Origin: Streptomyces sp. L-9-10
GTDB lineage: Bacteria > Actinomycetota > Actinomycetes > Streptomycetales > Streptomycetaceae
Direction: 5' to 3'
Length of the DNA stretch: 64,000 bases
Assembly: GCF_004151105.1 (NCBI RefSeq)
Contig: NZ_PHRF01000035.1
Coordinates: forward strand, 186,001 to 250,000
How positions within the stretch are numbered: position 1 is the first letter of the stretch; every line of letters begins with the position of its first letter. A program made the translations under genes and the position numbers. The notes under the pieces are model-generated. The model saw only the letters and a list, made by a program, of their open reading frames with translations. It had not been told where the DNA came from and did not search any database. This document shows, in pieces, positions 9,093-18,071 of the stretch.

Positions 9093-10156
9093 CGTGTCGC
9101 CTCCGCACGCTTGCGCACCCACGCGTTCAGCAGGGTGGCCAGAAGGAGCATCGCTCCGAGGAAGAACTTGAACCAGTCCGGGTTCCACTCCGCGTAGACG
9201 ATGCCCTTGCTGGTCATGCCGAAGATGAACGCGCCGACCGCCGAGCCGATCGCGGAGCCGTAGCCGCCGGTGATCAGACAGCCGCCGATGACGGCCGCGA
9301 TGATGTAGATCAGCTCGTTGCCGACACCCTCGCCGGACTGGACGACGTCGAACGAGAACAGCAGATGCTGGCCCGAGATCCAGGCGCAGAAGGCCACGCC
9401 CATGTACAGCCCGATCTTCGTCCGCAGAACCGGGACACCGACCGCGCGGGCGGCGTCGGCGTTGCCGCCCACCGCGAAGATCCAGTTGCCGAAGCGGGTA
9501 CGCAGCAGGATCCAGGTGGCGAGCGCGACCAGCCCGGCCCACCACAGGATGGTGACCTTCAGCTCGACGCCGCCGAGGGTGAGCTGGGAGGCGAAGAGCT
9601 TCCTGGCGGAGGGGAAGCCCTCCATGTCGCCGATGCTCTTGGTCGAGACCGTGTCGCTGATCAGCTTCGTCAGCCCGAGATTGAGCCCGGTGAGCATCAG
9701 GAACGTGCCCAGCGTGATGATGAAGCTCGGCAGTTTCGTACGCGTCAGCATGACCCCGTTGAAGACCCCGAAGGCCAGCGTGACCAGCAGCGACACCAGG
9801 ACACCCACCCAGACGTTCGCGGTCATCTGGAAGCTGAACATCGAGGAGACCAGCGCGGAGCTGGTCACCATCACCCCGGCGGAGAGGTCGAACTCGCCGC
9901 CGATCATCAGCAGCGCCACCGGAACGGCCATGATCCCGAGCGTGGAGGCCGCGTAGAGGACGGTGCCGAAGCTGGACAGCTGGAGGAACGAGTCCGCCAC
10001 GAACGAGAAGAAGAGGAAGACGGCGAGCGCGCCGACGACCGAGCCCAGCTCGGGCCGGCCGAGCAGCTTGCGCAGCGGGGAGGCGTGCAGCAGCCGCTCG
10101 TCGTCGCCCGCGGGCCGGCCGGGGCGGTCCTCGACCGGCGGGGCGGTCGCGGTCAT
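9089..10156 (-). CDS. Sugar ABC transporter, permease (RbsC/XylH type)
   Basis: This 355-residue integral membrane subunit of a CUT2-family sugar importer has about 8-10 predicted hydrophobic helices. The family motif GGEFDLSAG lies at the start of the helix bundle, and the coupling-helix segment [16 protein letters not shown] (the RbsC EAA-like loop) contacts the ATPase. The sequence is full length and shows no disruption. It starts four bases inside the end of the binding-protein gene and its stop overlaps the ATPase start, giving a tightly coupled three-gene operon of binding protein, permease and ATPase. The substrate is unknown; the neighbouring Gfo/Idh/MocA dehydrogenase hints at a sugar or cyclitol such as inositol (inference). 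Confidence 0.9.
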   Translation of the reverse strand: MTATAPPVEDRPGRPAGDDERLLHASPLRKLLGRPELGSVVGALAVFLFFSFVADSFLQLSSFGTVLYAASTLGIMAVPVALLMIGGEFDLSAGVMVTSSALVSSMFSFQMTANVWVGVLVSLLVTLAFGVFNGVMLTRTKLPSFIITLGTFLMLTGLNLGLTKLISDTVSTKSIGDMEGFPSARKLFASQLTLGGVELKVTILWWAGLVALATWILLRTRFGNWIFAVGGNADAARAVGVPVLRTKIGLYMGVAFCAWISGQHLLFSFDVVQSGEGVGNELIYIIAAVIGGCLITGGYGSAIGSAVGAFIFGMTSKGIVYAEWNPDWFKFFLGAMLLLATLLNAWVRKRAEATR

Positions 10157-11169
10157 CGGGTGCCCCGCTTCGTGTACGCGGCGAGCGCGCCGGCGTCCTT
10201 CCGCGTGATGATCTGCGGCCCGGTCAGCACGGGACGTCCGCCGCCGAGGACATCGGCGTTGTACCGGTAGAGCCAGAGCAGGTCCACGGCCTCGTACCCC
10301 TGGAGGTAGGGCTGCTGGTCGACGGCGAAGCCGAGCGCGCCGGAGGTGAGCGAGGAGGCGACCTTGGCGTTGAGGTCGAAGGTGTCGATCTCGGCCTTGC
10401 TGCCCGCGGACTCCTTGGCCTTGACGGCGGTGTCCGCGAAGGGGGCGCCGAGGGTGACGACGGCGTCGATGCTCCGGTCGGTCTGGAGCTTGGCCTCGAT
10501 GGACGCCTCGACGTCCGGCATGTTCGTGCCGTCGACATAGAGGTTCTGGAGCTGCCCGTCGAAGGTCTTCTTCGCTCCCGCGCAGCGCTGCTCGTGGCCG
10601 ACGTTGCCCTGCTCGTGGATGACGCAGAGGGCCTTCTTCCTCCCGCGTTTGTCCAGTTCGTCGCCGACGGCCTCGCCCGCGATGGTCTCGTCCTGGCCGA
10701 TGTGGCTGAGCGCGCCGAAGGACGCGGATTCCGCCGCTCCGGAGTTGACGGTGATCACCGGGATACCGGCCTTGACCGCCTTCTCCACGACGGCCTTCAT
10801 GGCGTCGGGCTTGGCGAGCGTGACGATCAGTCCGTCGACCTTCTTGTCGATGTAGGACTGCACGAGCTGGGCCTGCTGCTGGCCCTCGTCGCTGTTGGCG
10901 TAGAGGAACTTGATGTTGTCCTTGACGGCCGCCTGCTTGGCGCCGCTCTGGACGATGTCCCAGAAGGTGTCGCCGCTGCCCGAGTGGGTGACCATCGCCA
11001 CGGTCCACTCGGGGGTGTCCACCGCGGCCCGCCCCTGGGCCGCCGCCTGCTGGGCCCGCTCCTCCGCGCGCTTGCCGCCGGTGCTGCTGCACCCCGCGAG
11101 AACCGAGGCCGCGAGTACCGCCGCCAGCACGGCGCTCGTCGCGCGTACCCCTGTCCGAACCCTTGCCAC
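10153..11169 (-). CDS. Sugar ABC transporter, substrate-binding lipoprotein
   Basis: This 338-residue periplasmic-binding-protein-like (type 1, RbsB fold) lipoprotein is anchored outside the membrane. After a basic N-terminus and hydrophobic core, the lipobox LAGC places the lipidated Cys near residue 30. The mature part has the RbsB-type alternating fold: the [12 protein letters not shown] helix, [13 protein letters not shown] and the hinge strand VITVNSG. The start is the GTG at 11169, preceded by AAGAAGGG at a good distance; a longer in-frame extension would bury the signal peptide. It is the first gene of the operon and has a recognisable promoter ~240 nt upstream. The ligand cannot be inferred from sequence alone. 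Confidence 0.9.
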   Translation of the reverse strand: MARVRTGVRATSAVLAAVLAASVLAGCSSTGGKRAEERAQQAAAQGRAAVDTPEWTVAMVTHSGSGDTFWDIVQSGAKQAAVKDNIKFLYANSDEGQQQAQLVQSYIDKKVDGLIVTLAKPDAMKAVVEKAVKAGIPVITVNSGAAESASFGALSHIGQDETIAGEAVGDELDKRGRKKALCVIHEQGNVGHEQRCAGAKKTFDGQLQNLYVDGTNMPDVEASIEAKLQTDRSIDAVVTLGAPFADTAVKAKESAGSKAEIDTFDLNAKVASSLTSGALGFAVDQQPYLQGYEAVDLLWLYRYNADVLGGGRPVLTGPQIITRKDAGALAAYTKRGTR

Positions 11170-11404
11170 GACGCCGCGCCCTTCTTGCCGTACTCCGCTG
11201 TGCGGCCGGGACCCGTTCGCTCCCGGCGCCGCCCAAGTATCGGTCATGCCTGTTCGGTGGCCGGCCGGCGGGTACCGGGACGGGTGGACTCCTGGGCGGG
11301 CCGGGCCCGCTTCCCGCCCTCCGTCTCCGGTGGTTCGCGTGCTGCGAGGGGTTCGCGCCATGGATCCGCCTTCTCTCCCGGCCGCCCCGTTGCGGCTGGA
11401 GGGA

Positions 11405-11434
11405 GTTCTAGCCGGGCCCGTACGGACGCGTCAA
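11405..11434 (-). promoter_or_regulatory. Predicted sigma-70-type promoter of the sugar ABC operon
   Basis: On the minus strand, TTGACG (-35, 11429-11434) and TAGAAC (-10, 11405-11410) are separated by 18 bp, reading towards the binding-protein gene at 11169. The match to the housekeeping consensus is good. A leader of about 230 nt would result. The TTGTC-containing operator candidate lies immediately upstream of the -35. Confidence 0.5.
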
Positions 11435-11438
11435 TACT

Positions 11439-11450
11439 TTGTCCGTACAT
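11439..11450. promoter_or_regulatory. Candidate GntR operator upstream of the sugar ABC promoter
   Basis: TTGTCCGTACAT matches the symmetric sequence TTGTCAGGACAA found in front of the divergent dehydrogenase gene at 9 of 12 positions. It sits 5 bp upstream of the predicted -35 of the ABC operon. The adjacent GntR/UTRA gene is the obvious regulator. This is inference from two similar sites only. Confidence 0.4.
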
Positions 11451-11480
11451 GCTGACGAAGAGACGGCGGCGCCGTGGCCG

Positions 11481-12218
11481 CTACGGACGCACCAGCAGCT
11501 GGAACTCGAAGGAGTAGCGCGAGGCACGGTAGATGTGCGAGCCGAACTCCACGGCCCGTCCGGTGTCGTCGAACGTGGTCCGCTCCATCGTGAGCAGCGG
11601 GGCCCCGGTGGGTTCGGTGAGCCGTTCGGCCTCCTGGGCGGTGGCGGCCCGCGCGCCGACCGTCTGCCGGGCGCTGTGCAGGGTGATCCCGGCGGAGCGC
11701 ATCATCCGGTAGAGACCGGTCGTCTCCAGACGCGGGGTGTCGCAGTCGAACAGCCCGATCGGCAGATGGTTGCGCAGATACGCCATCGGCTCGTCGTGCG
11801 CGTACCGCAGCCGTTCGACGAGCCGCACCTCCGCGCCCTCCGCCACCCCGAGCGCGGCGGCGACCTCGGCCGTGGCCGGTTCGACGGTGTTGCGCAGTAC
11901 GCGGGTGGCCGGGCGCTGGCCGGCCGCCTCCAGATCGTCGTAGAGGCTGCTCAGCTCCAGCGGGCGCTTGACCTGGCTGTGCACGACCTGCGTGCCGACG
12001 CCCCGGCGGCGCACCAGCAGCCCCTTGTCGACCAGGGACTGGATGGCCTGCCGGACGGTGGGACGGGACAGCCCGAGCCTGCCCGCCAGCTCGATCTCGT
12101 TGCCGAGCAGGCTGCCCGGCGCCAGTCCGCCCCGCTCGATGGCCGCCTCCAGTTGCTGTGCGAGCTGGAAGTAGAGCGGGACCGGGCTGGTGCGGTCGAC
12201 GCTGAGCTGGAGCGGCAT
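11481..12218 (-). CDS. GntR family (HutC/UTRA) transcriptional regulator
   Basis: This 245-residue regulator has an N-terminal winged helix (residues ~10-75; LSRPTVRQAIQSLVDKG is the recognition region and RRRGVGTQV the wing) and a C-terminal UTRA effector-binding domain that normally senses a small metabolite, often a sugar phosphate or organic acid. Start ATG 12218 (MPLQLS) gives the standard N-terminus. It lies between the ABC operon and the divergent Gfo/Idh/MocA gene, both of which have similar TTGTC-type sites, so it probably represses both until the sugar or its derivative is present. Confidence 0.9.
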   Translation of the reverse strand: MPLQLSVDRTSPVPLYFQLAQQLEAAIERGGLAPGSLLGNEIELAGRLGLSRPTVRQAIQSLVDKGLLVRRRGVGTQVVHSQVKRPLELSSLYDDLEAAGQRPATRVLRNTVEPATAEVAAALGVAEGAEVRLVERLRYAHDEPMAYLRNHLPIGLFDCDTPRLETTGLYRMMRSAGITLHSARQTVGARAATAQEAERLTEPTGAPLLTMERTTFDDTGRAVEFGSHIYRASRYSFEFQLLVRP

Positions 12219-12333
12219 GGCGTGATCCGTCTCCGGTCCGGGCGTCTCCGGTCCGGGGTGGGCTGATCTCGGCTGCTGGGGCACGGGGCGAGCGTAACCG
12301 CACGGCATGTTGACGGGAAGTCGGTACGTTCGA

Positions 12334-12345
12334 TTGTCAGGACAA
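12334..12345. promoter_or_regulatory. Perfect palindrome, candidate GntR operator
   Basis: TTGTCAGGACAA has 5-bp perfectly inverted arms around AG. It lies between the GntR gene and the divergent dehydrogenase gene, 4 bp before a TTGACA (12350-12355) that could be the -35 of the latter. Arm length and spacing fit HutC-type GntR operators. A degenerate copy lies at 11439-11450. Confidence 0.5.
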
Positions 12346-12385
12346 ACTCTTGACATGACGAGTGCCCTGTGGCCACCTTGGGGCC

Positions 12386-13396
12386 ATGCGCATCGGACTT
12401 ATCGGCACCGGCCGTATCGGCACCTTTCACGCGGACGTGCTCAGCCGCCACCCCGACGTCGGCTCACTGGTGGTCGCGGACACCGACTCGGACCGCGCGG
12501 CGAAGATCGCCGACCGTACGGGATCGACCGCCGCCGCCTCCGTCGACGAGATCTTCTCCCAGGGCCTGGACGCCGTGGTGATCGCCTCGGCCACCGCGTC
12601 CCACGCCGATCTGATCAGCCGTGCCGCACGGGCCGGGCTCCCCGCCTTCTGCGAGAAGCCGATCGCCCTGGACCTGCCGGGGACGCTGGGCGCGCTGGGC
12701 GAGGTGGAGTCGGCGGGCACGGTGCTCCAACTGGGCTTCATGCGCCGCTTCGACGCGGGGTACGGCGCGGCGCGCGAGCTCGTACGGTCGGGCCGGCTCG
12801 GCCGGCTGCACACCGTACGGGCGATCACCTCGGACCCGGCGCCGCCGCCCGCCGCGTATCTGCCGCTCTCCGGCGGCCTGTACCGCGACTGTCTGGTGCA
12901 TGACTTCGACATCATGCGGTGGGTGACCGGACGCGAGGTCGTCGAGGTGTACGCGACGGGTTCGGACGCGGGGCCCGCGATGTTCCGCGAGGCCGGCGAC
13001 GTGGACACCGCCGCCGCGGTCCTCACCCTGGACGACGGGACGCTCGCCACGGCCACGGCCACCCGCTGCAACGGAGCGGGCTACGACGTACGGATGGAAC
13101 TGGCGGGCGAGCTGGACCAGGTGGCGGTCGGTCTCGACGACCGTACGCCGATCACCTCGACGGAGCCGAAGGGCCCGCCGGCCCCAGGCAGCCCGTGGCC
13201 GGGCTTCCTGGAGCGGTTCGCCCCGGCGTACGAGGCCGAGCTGGACGCCTTCCTGAAGGTCGTCTCCGGCGAGCTGGAGAACCCGTGCGACGGCCGGGAG
13301 GCGCTGCACGCGCTGCGGATCGCTGAGGCGTGCGAGCGCTCCCGGCGCGAGCGACGCCCGGTGCGGCTGTCGGAGATCCCCGCCCAGGACGGCTGA
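12386..13396 (+). CDS. Gfo/Idh/MocA family NAD(P)-dependent dehydrogenase (inositol 2-dehydrogenase-like)
   Basis: This 336-residue oxidoreductase has an N-terminal Rossmann fold (IGLIGTGRIGTFHADVL, with the GxGxxG dinucleotide motif) and the family hallmark CEKPIALD near residue 97, whose Lys lines the active site. A conserved HDFDIMRW segment near residue 175 supplies the catalytic Asp/His pair seen in inositol dehydrogenases. It probably oxidises a secondary hydroxyl of a cyclitol or sugar in the cytoplasm. The ATG at 12386 begins exactly at the Rossmann strand. It is transcribed divergently from the GntR gene and, with the ABC importer and ROK kinase, suggests a small catabolic locus. Substrate assignment to inositol is tentative. 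Confidence 0.85.
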   Translation: MRIGLIGTGRIGTFHADVLSRHPDVGSLVVADTDSDRAAKIADRTGSTAAASVDEIFSQGLDAVVIASATASHADLISRAARAGLPAFCEKPIALDLPGTLGALGEVESAGTVLQLGFMRRFDAGYGAARELVRSGRLGRLHTVRAITSDPAPPPAAYLPLSGGLYRDCLVHDFDIMRWVTGREVVEVYATGSDAGPAMFREAGDVDTAAAVLTLDDGTLATATATRCNGAGYDVRMELAGELDQVAVGLDDRTPITSTEPKGPPAPGSPWPGFLERFAPAYEAELDAFLKVVSGELENPCDGREALHALRIAEACERSRRERRPVRLSEIPAQDG

Positions 13397-13420
13397 GCGG
13401 GGCCGGTTTCCCTTCTGCCT

Positions 13421-14614
13421 CTACCAGCGCACCGGCAGCCCGCGTACCCCGCGGATCAGCAGTCCGGGCAGCCACTCGTAGGGGCCCGCCGCCGGGTCGA
13501 GCGCCAGGTCCGGGCAGCGCTCCAGCAGCGTACGGATGGCGATCCTGCCCTCCAGCCGGGCCAGCGGCGCGCCCAGGCAGAAGTGGATGCCATGGCCGAA
13601 GGCGAGATGGCCGGGGCCGCGGCCCGGGGTGGCGGAGCGGTGGATGTCGAAGCTGTCCGGATCCGGGAAACGGGCCCGGTCGCGGTCGGCGGAGGCCAGG
13701 GAGATCAGGACCATCTCGCGGGCCGGTATCACCGTGTCGCCATAGGTGACCGGCTCGCTGGTGAACCGTGCGGTACTGGTCTCCACCGGCCCCTCGAACC
13801 GCAGTGTCTCCTCGATCGCGCCGTCGAGCAGACCGAAGTCGGCCCGCAGAGCGGCCAGTTGACCGGGGTTGCCGAGCAGCGTCCGGACCGCGTTCGCGAT
13901 CAGGTTGACGGTCGTCTCATGACCGGCGATCAGCAGGACATAGGCCCAGGCGCGCAGCTCGGCCGCGGAGAGCCGGTCACCGTCCTCCGCGCGGGTGCGC
14001 AGCAGGGTGGAGAGCAGATCGTCGCCGGGCGCCGAGACACGCTTGTCCTCGATGAGCGCGTCGAGATACGCGCAGAGCTCGACGGTGTTGTCGCGCGCGC
14101 CGGTGGCCGTGGTCGGCGCGACGATCTCGTTCGTCCAGGCCCGGAAGGTGTCACGGTCCGCGTGCGGCACACCGAGCAGTTCGCAGATGACGGTGATGGG
14201 CAGCGGGAAGGCCAGCGCGTCGACCAGATCGCCCTGTCCGGCCGGGACCATGGCGTCCAGCAGGTCATCGGTGATCTGCTGGACGCGCGGGCGCAGCTTC
14301 TCCACTCTGCGCGGGGTGAACTCGGGGGCGACCAGCTTGCGCAGCCGCGTGTGGTCCGGCGGGTCGAGGGTCAGCACGTGCGGGCCCATGATCGCCTCGT
14401 CGGTCGACTCGTACCCCATGACGGAGAGCGACTTCGACAGCCGCGCGTCGGCGAGGGCGAGACGCCCCTCCTCGTATCCGACGACCAGCCAGAAGCGATT
14501 GCCGTCCGGGGTCCGGATCTCGTGGACGGGGCCCGTTTCGCGCATCTTCTCGTAGTACGGATAAGGATTTACGTTGAAGTCCGGTCCGTAATCTGCCAGT
14601 TCGATAGCCGCCAT
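13421..14614 (-). CDS. Cytochrome P450
   Basis: This 397-residue soluble bacterial class I P450 has the oxygen-activating I-helix motif AGHETT at 230-235, the K-helix ExxR as EETLR at 268-272, and the heme loop FGHGIHFCLG with the thiolate ligand C346. All key residues are present, so it should be an active monooxygenase needing separate ferredoxin and reductase, neither of which is nearby. Start ATG 14614 (MAAIELADY) is 4 nt after the stop of the response regulator gene, so it is the third gene of a histidine kinase, response regulator and P450 operon. The substrate is unknown. The convergent dehydrogenase gene ends 24 nt away. Confidence 0.92.
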   Translation of the reverse strand: MAAIELADYGPDFNVNPYPYYEKMRETGPVHEIRTPDGNRFWLVVGYEEGRLALADARLSKSLSVMGYESTDEAIMGPHVLTLDPPDHTRLRKLVAPEFTPRRVEKLRPRVQQITDDLLDAMVPAGQGDLVDALAFPLPITVICELLGVPHADRDTFRAWTNEIVAPTTATGARDNTVELCAYLDALIEDKRVSAPGDDLLSTLLRTRAEDGDRLSAAELRAWAYVLLIAGHETTVNLIANAVRTLLGNPGQLAALRADFGLLDGAIEETLRFEGPVETSTARFTSEPVTYGDTVIPAREMVLISLASADRDRARFPDPDSFDIHRSATPGRGPGHLAFGHGIHFCLGAPLARLEGRIAIRTLLERCPDLALDPAAGPYEWLPGLLIRGVRGLPVRW

Positions 14615-14618
14615 CGGA

Positions 14619-15311
14619 TCAGCGTACGTCGCCGCCGCGGCCACCGTCCTCCCCCATGGCCGGATCGGCATCATGCACCAACAGGGCGATCTGGACACGG
14701 TTGTTGAGCCCGAGTTTGGCCAGGATGCGGGAGACATGGGCCTTGACGGTGGGGACGCTCATATAGAGCCCGGCGGCGATCTCGGCGTTCGACTGGCCGC
14801 GGCCCACGGCGAGCGCGACCTCCCGCTCGCGCTCGGCGAGGGAGTCGAGCCGGTCCGCCGCCGCGGCGTCCCTCCGGGCGCCGGCGGGCGCCCCCGCCAC
14901 ATGGGTCATGAGCTGGCGGGTGACCGCCGGCGACAGCACCGGATCCCCGGCAGCCACCCGCCGTACCGCGGTGACGATCTCGGCGGGCGGGGTGTCCTTG
15001 AGAACGAATCCGGCCGCCCCGGCGCGCAGCGCCCGCAGCACCTGTTCGTCCGCGTGGAAGGTGGTCAGCACGAGCACCTCCGGGGCGTCCTGGCGGCGGC
15101 GCAGCGTCTCCGTGGCCGTCAGACCGTCCACTTTGGGCATCCGGATGTCCATCAGCACCACATCGGGCGCGGTCCGCTCGATCAGCGCCGGGACCTCGGC
15201 GCCGTCGGCGGCCTCCCCGACGATCTCGATGTCGTCGGCGCCGCCGAGCATGAACGTCAGTCCCGCGCGGACAAGGGGGTCGTCGTCGACGATGATCAGC
15301 CGGATACTCAT
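14619..15311 (-). CDS. NarL/LuxR family two-component response regulator
   Basis: This 230-residue regulator has an N-terminal receiver domain (acidic pair D10/D11, phospho-acceptor D55 in VVLMDIRMP, Thr in VLTTFH, Lys in FVLKD) and a C-terminal LuxR helix-turn-helix (LAEREREVALAVGRGQSNAEIA, then MSVPTVKAHVSRIL). Start ATG 15311 overlaps the kinase stop by ATGA, showing strict coupling to the cognate kinase. An Ala/Arg-rich linker of ~25 residues joins the domains. It lies directly upstream of the P450 gene and is likely to control this operon or unlinked genes. Confidence 0.92.
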   Translation of the reverse strand: MSIRLIIVDDDPLVRAGLTFMLGGADDIEIVGEAADGAEVPALIERTAPDVVLMDIRMPKVDGLTATETLRRRQDAPEVLVLTTFHADEQVLRALRAGAAGFVLKDTPPAEIVTAVRRVAAGDPVLSPAVTRQLMTHVAGAPAGARRDAAAADRLDSLAEREREVALAVGRGQSNAEIAAGLYMSVPTVKAHVSRILAKLGLNNRVQIALLVHDADPAMGEDGGRGGDVR

Positions 15312-16531
15312 GAGGCCCACGGTAGCCAAGCGCGAACGGCGAACCCGCCGTCGCCGGTGGCCCCGTGCTCGAACCGGCCGCCGGCCAGCAGCGCGCGCTC
15401 GGTCAGCCCGATCAGCCCCTGGCCGGAACCCGGCACCCTCGGGACCTCGCCCCGCGGCGCGGCGTTGCGCACTTCCACGGTGAGACCGTCCCCCGGCCCG
15501 CCGCTCACCTCGACGGTGGCCTCGGTGCCCGGCGCGTGCTTGCGGGCGTTGGTCAGACCCTCCTGGGCGATGCGGTAGGCGGTACGGCCCGTGGCGGCGG
15601 GCACCTCGGCCGGATCGTCGACCCGGCTGTCCAGTGTCACGTTCATCCCGGCCTCCCGCGACTCGGCGACCAGCGCGTCCAGGGTGGCCAGCGTGGGCTG
15701 CGGCCGGTGGCCCTCGTCGCCGGGTTCCCGCAGCACCCCGATGATCATGCGCAGGTCCTGGAGCGCCTCGTGCGCGCTGTCCCGGATCACCCCGGCCGCC
15801 CTGGCGACCTCGGGCGCCGGCGCGTCGGGCCGGAACTCCAGCGCGCCCGCGTGGACGCTGAGCAGCGTCAGCCGGTGCGCGAGCACGTCGTGCATCTCCC
15901 GCGCGATGGCCTCACGCGCGAGCCGCTGCGCCTGCTCGGCCCGCAGCTCGGCCTCGGCCTCCGCCCGCGTCGCCCGCTCGCGCAGCGCGACGACCAGCTG
16001 ACGCCTGGCCCGCACGAGCATGCCCCAGCCGGTGACCATCAGGATCAGTACGACGGTCGCGATGAGCGCGGTCACCAGCGACGTCCCCGGATCGGGCCGG
16101 ATCCACGCCTGCAAGCACCCGGCCACCAGGGACAGCCCGCCGACGGCCGCGACGGTCCGGAACGGCCGGTGCACGGCCACACAGAAGAGCGCCACGAGCG
16201 CGGCCCCGCCGGTGACCGGCGCCACCACGTTGACCACGGCGAGCACGACCGCGAGCACCACGGGCCAGCGCCGCCGCGTCCACAGCGCGCAGCAGGCCAG
16301 CACGCCCGCGATCATGTCGACGAAGACGATGTTCTCGGAATTGCCGGCCTTCTCGCTGGCCTCCAGGGCGAGCAGTCCGATGGTGGCGGCGAGGAGGAAC
16401 ATCAGGGTGTCGATGATCCAGTCCCGCACGGTCCGCCGCGGCCGGGCACGGCCACGGTCGCCGGGCAGCTCGGGGCCTCGTGGGTCGATCATCTCCGAGG
16501 GGAGCAGCCAGGGGTAGTCCGTGCGTGTCAT
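15308..16531 (-). CDS. NarL-type sensor histidine kinase (HisKA_3)
   Basis: This 407-residue membrane kinase has about five hydrophobic helices (residues ~40-175), a short coiled segment rich in Glu/Arg, a HisKA_3 dimerisation domain with the phospho-acceptor H214 in REMHDVLAHRL, and a C-terminal HATPase_c domain (GLTNARKHAPG is the N-box; GQGLIGLTERA the G-box). There is no large extracellular sensor loop, so it may sense membrane state or use the helices themselves. On the minus strand TAAATT lies ~7 bases upstream of the ATG, so a very short or leaderless transcript is possible. It is the first gene of the kinase, regulator and P450 operon. Confidence 0.92.
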   Translation of the reverse strand: MTRTDYPWLLPSEMIDPRGPELPGDRGRARPRRTVRDWIIDTLMFLLAATIGLLALEASEKAGNSENIVFVDMIAGVLACCALWTRRRWPVVLAVVLAVVNVVAPVTGGAALVALFCVAVHRPFRTVAAVGGLSLVAGCLQAWIRPDPGTSLVTALIATVVLILMVTGWGMLVRARRQLVVALRERATRAEAEAELRAEQAQRLAREAIAREMHDVLAHRLTLLSVHAGALEFRPDAPAPEVARAAGVIRDSAHEALQDLRMIIGVLREPGDEGHRPQPTLATLDALVAESREAGMNVTLDSRVDDPAEVPAATGRTAYRIAQEGLTNARKHAPGTEATVEVSGGPGDGLTVEVRNAAPRGEVPRVPGSGQGLIGLTERALLAGGRFEHGATGDGGFAVRAWLPWAS

Positions 16532-16944
16532 ATTGACAATTTACGCAGGTGGGGCGGGGCGGACCGGGTCGGCGAGGTCGGAAGCTACCAAAGTCGGCCG
16601 AGAGCCGACGATGGTTTCCGCGGGTGCGTCTTCTGGCGGGTGCGTCTTCTGGCGGGGGCGCCTTCTGGCGGGGGCGTGGTCCCGGGGTGCGTTTCGGCTC
16701 GGGCCGGTGATTGTGTGCGGGTTGTCGCCGGGTGGCGCTCCGGGTCTCGCGTCCGGGACGGCATGATTTACGGCGCGACTCCGGCCAGTCGATGGTTCGG
16801 GCGTCCGCGCGCCACACATCACGCTCCACGTCCCGGACACGCCCCCCCTTCACCGCCCTTCACCGCCCGTCACCGACAGGCCCGGCCGTGCGCCGGGGCG
16901 GGTGGGGCGCGGCGGCCCCGTCCGGAAAACACCGCACCCCCCAG
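16532..16944. other. Non-coding gap between allantoicase and histidine kinase genes
   Basis: This stretch of 413 nt has no convincing gene. It holds a short hairpin (GTCGGC/GCCGAC, 16593-16609), a 16-bp tandem repeat (16621-16679) and two copies of TTCACCGCCC plus a partial third (about 16851-16877) just downstream of the allantoicase stop. No T-run terminator is seen. Confidence 0.6.
16621..16679. repeat. 16-bp tandem repeat, about 3.7 copies
   Basis: The units are CGGGTGCGTCTTCTGG twice identical (16621-16636, 16637-16652), CGGGGGCGCCTTCTGG (16653-16668) and a partial fourth starting CGGGGGCG (16669-16679). The repeat is intergenic, without spacers, and lies ~90 nt upstream of the histidine kinase start. 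Confidence 0.8.
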
Positions 16945-18069
16945 CTACCCCCCGCCCAGCTCCCCGTGCCGCGCCGCCAGTCCCGCCGCGCCCCCCTCCG
17001 TCAACCCCCCGAACACCCGCAGTCGCGACACCCCTCCGTCCGGGAAGATGTCCAGCCTGACCTCCGTCGCCACCACCCCCGCCCCCAGCGCGAACCGGTG
17101 GTTCGTGTCCGGCTGCAGCCTCGTCCGGGGCAGCGTCTCCGTCCACTCCGCCGTCTCCCCGTCCCGTACCGACAGCGTCGCCCACCCCGCCGCGTTGCCC
17201 TTCAGGTACGCCGTGTCGATCTCGACCGCGCGGATCTCGGCCTGTGCCACCAGCCGGTAGTGGATCCAGTCGTTCCCCTTGTCCCGGCGGCGCCGGGTCT
17301 CCCAGCCGTCGTCCATCTTGTGGGAGCGGCCCGGCTGGATGGTGTTCGTGGCGGGCGAGTAGAAGCGGTCGGAGGCGTCCTCCACCCCGCCGCCGTTCTC
17401 CAGCGCGACGAGGTCGAACGTACCGAGGGCGGCGAGCCACGCGGGGTCGGGCGCGACCTCGCCGTAGACGCGGAGCCGGGCGATGCCGCCGTCGGGATGC
17501 TGGTTCAGCCGCAGATGCGTGAAGCGCTGTTCCACGTCGACCGCGAAGCCGTTCGCGGCATGGCCGCCGATGGCCGTGCGGGGCACCAGTTCCGTCCACT
17601 TCACGCCGTCGCCGCACAGGTCCTCGGGCGACGGGGAGCCGGGCAGCGAGGTGGCCTCCACCGAGACCGCCTGTGGGTAGTTGCCGCGGAAGTGGGCGGT
17701 GTCGACGACGATTCCCCGGATCACCCCCGGCGCGCCGAGCCTGACCAGGGCCCAGTCGTGGTCCGCGTCGGTCGGGTGCGGCGACCCGGCGCCGGAGCCG
17801 CGGCGGCGGCGGGTCTCCCAGCCGTCCATGATCTTGCCCTTGTGGCCGAAGCGCTCCGGGTCGAACTCCGCCGCTCCGGGCTTCAGCAGGTTCTCGCGTT
17901 CGGCGAAGAACTCGTCGTTGGCGGCGATGACACCGGCCCCCAGCCGGCGGTCGGCGAGATCGGCGAGGTGGGCGAGGTGGGCGAAGGGAAAGTCGGTGGT
18001 GCGGTAGTCGGCGTACGGGTCGCCGCCGCCGTACGGGCGGGCGTCACCGGTGAACAGGGCTTCGGGCAC
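16945..18069 (-). CDS. alc: Allantoicase
   Basis: This 374-residue enzyme hydrolyses allantoate to (S)-ureidoglycolate and urea in the cytoplasm. It consists of the two tandem allantoicase domains typical of the family. Each repeats the marks MDGWETRRRR (first copy) and MDDGWETRRRR (second), followed by WALVRLG / WIHYRLV, then DTAHFRGNYP / DTAYLKGNAAG, and finally a strand ending RLRVYGE / RLRVFGG. Both copies are intact. The GTG start at 18069 lies 2 nt past the allantoinase stop, so it is translated from the same mRNA, controlled from the allB/allR intergenic region. It is the last gene of this two-gene unit. Confidence 0.95.
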   Translation of the reverse strand: MPEALFTGDARPYGGGDPYADYRTTDFPFAHLAHLADLADRRLGAGVIAANDEFFAERENLLKPGAAEFDPERFGHKGKIMDGWETRRRRGSGAGSPHPTDADHDWALVRLGAPGVIRGIVVDTAHFRGNYPQAVSVEATSLPGSPSPEDLCGDGVKWTELVPRTAIGGHAANGFAVDVEQRFTHLRLNQHPDGGIARLRVYGEVAPDPAWLAALGTFDLVALENGGGVEDASDRFYSPATNTIQPGRSHKMDDGWETRRRRDKGNDWIHYRLVAQAEIRAVEIDTAYLKGNAAGWATLSVRDGETAEWTETLPRTRLQPDTNHRFALGAGVVATEVRLDIFPDGGVSRLRVFGGLTEGGAAGLAARHGELGGG

Positions 18070-18071
18070 GG

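Noticed and set aside
12350..12355. TTGACA as the definite -35 of the dehydrogenase gene
   Set aside because: No acceptable -10 lies at the right distance before the ATG at 12386, so I mention it only as a possibility.
16621..16679. Short CRISPR-like array
   Set aside because: Units are directly adjacent without spacers and degenerate; no cas genes.
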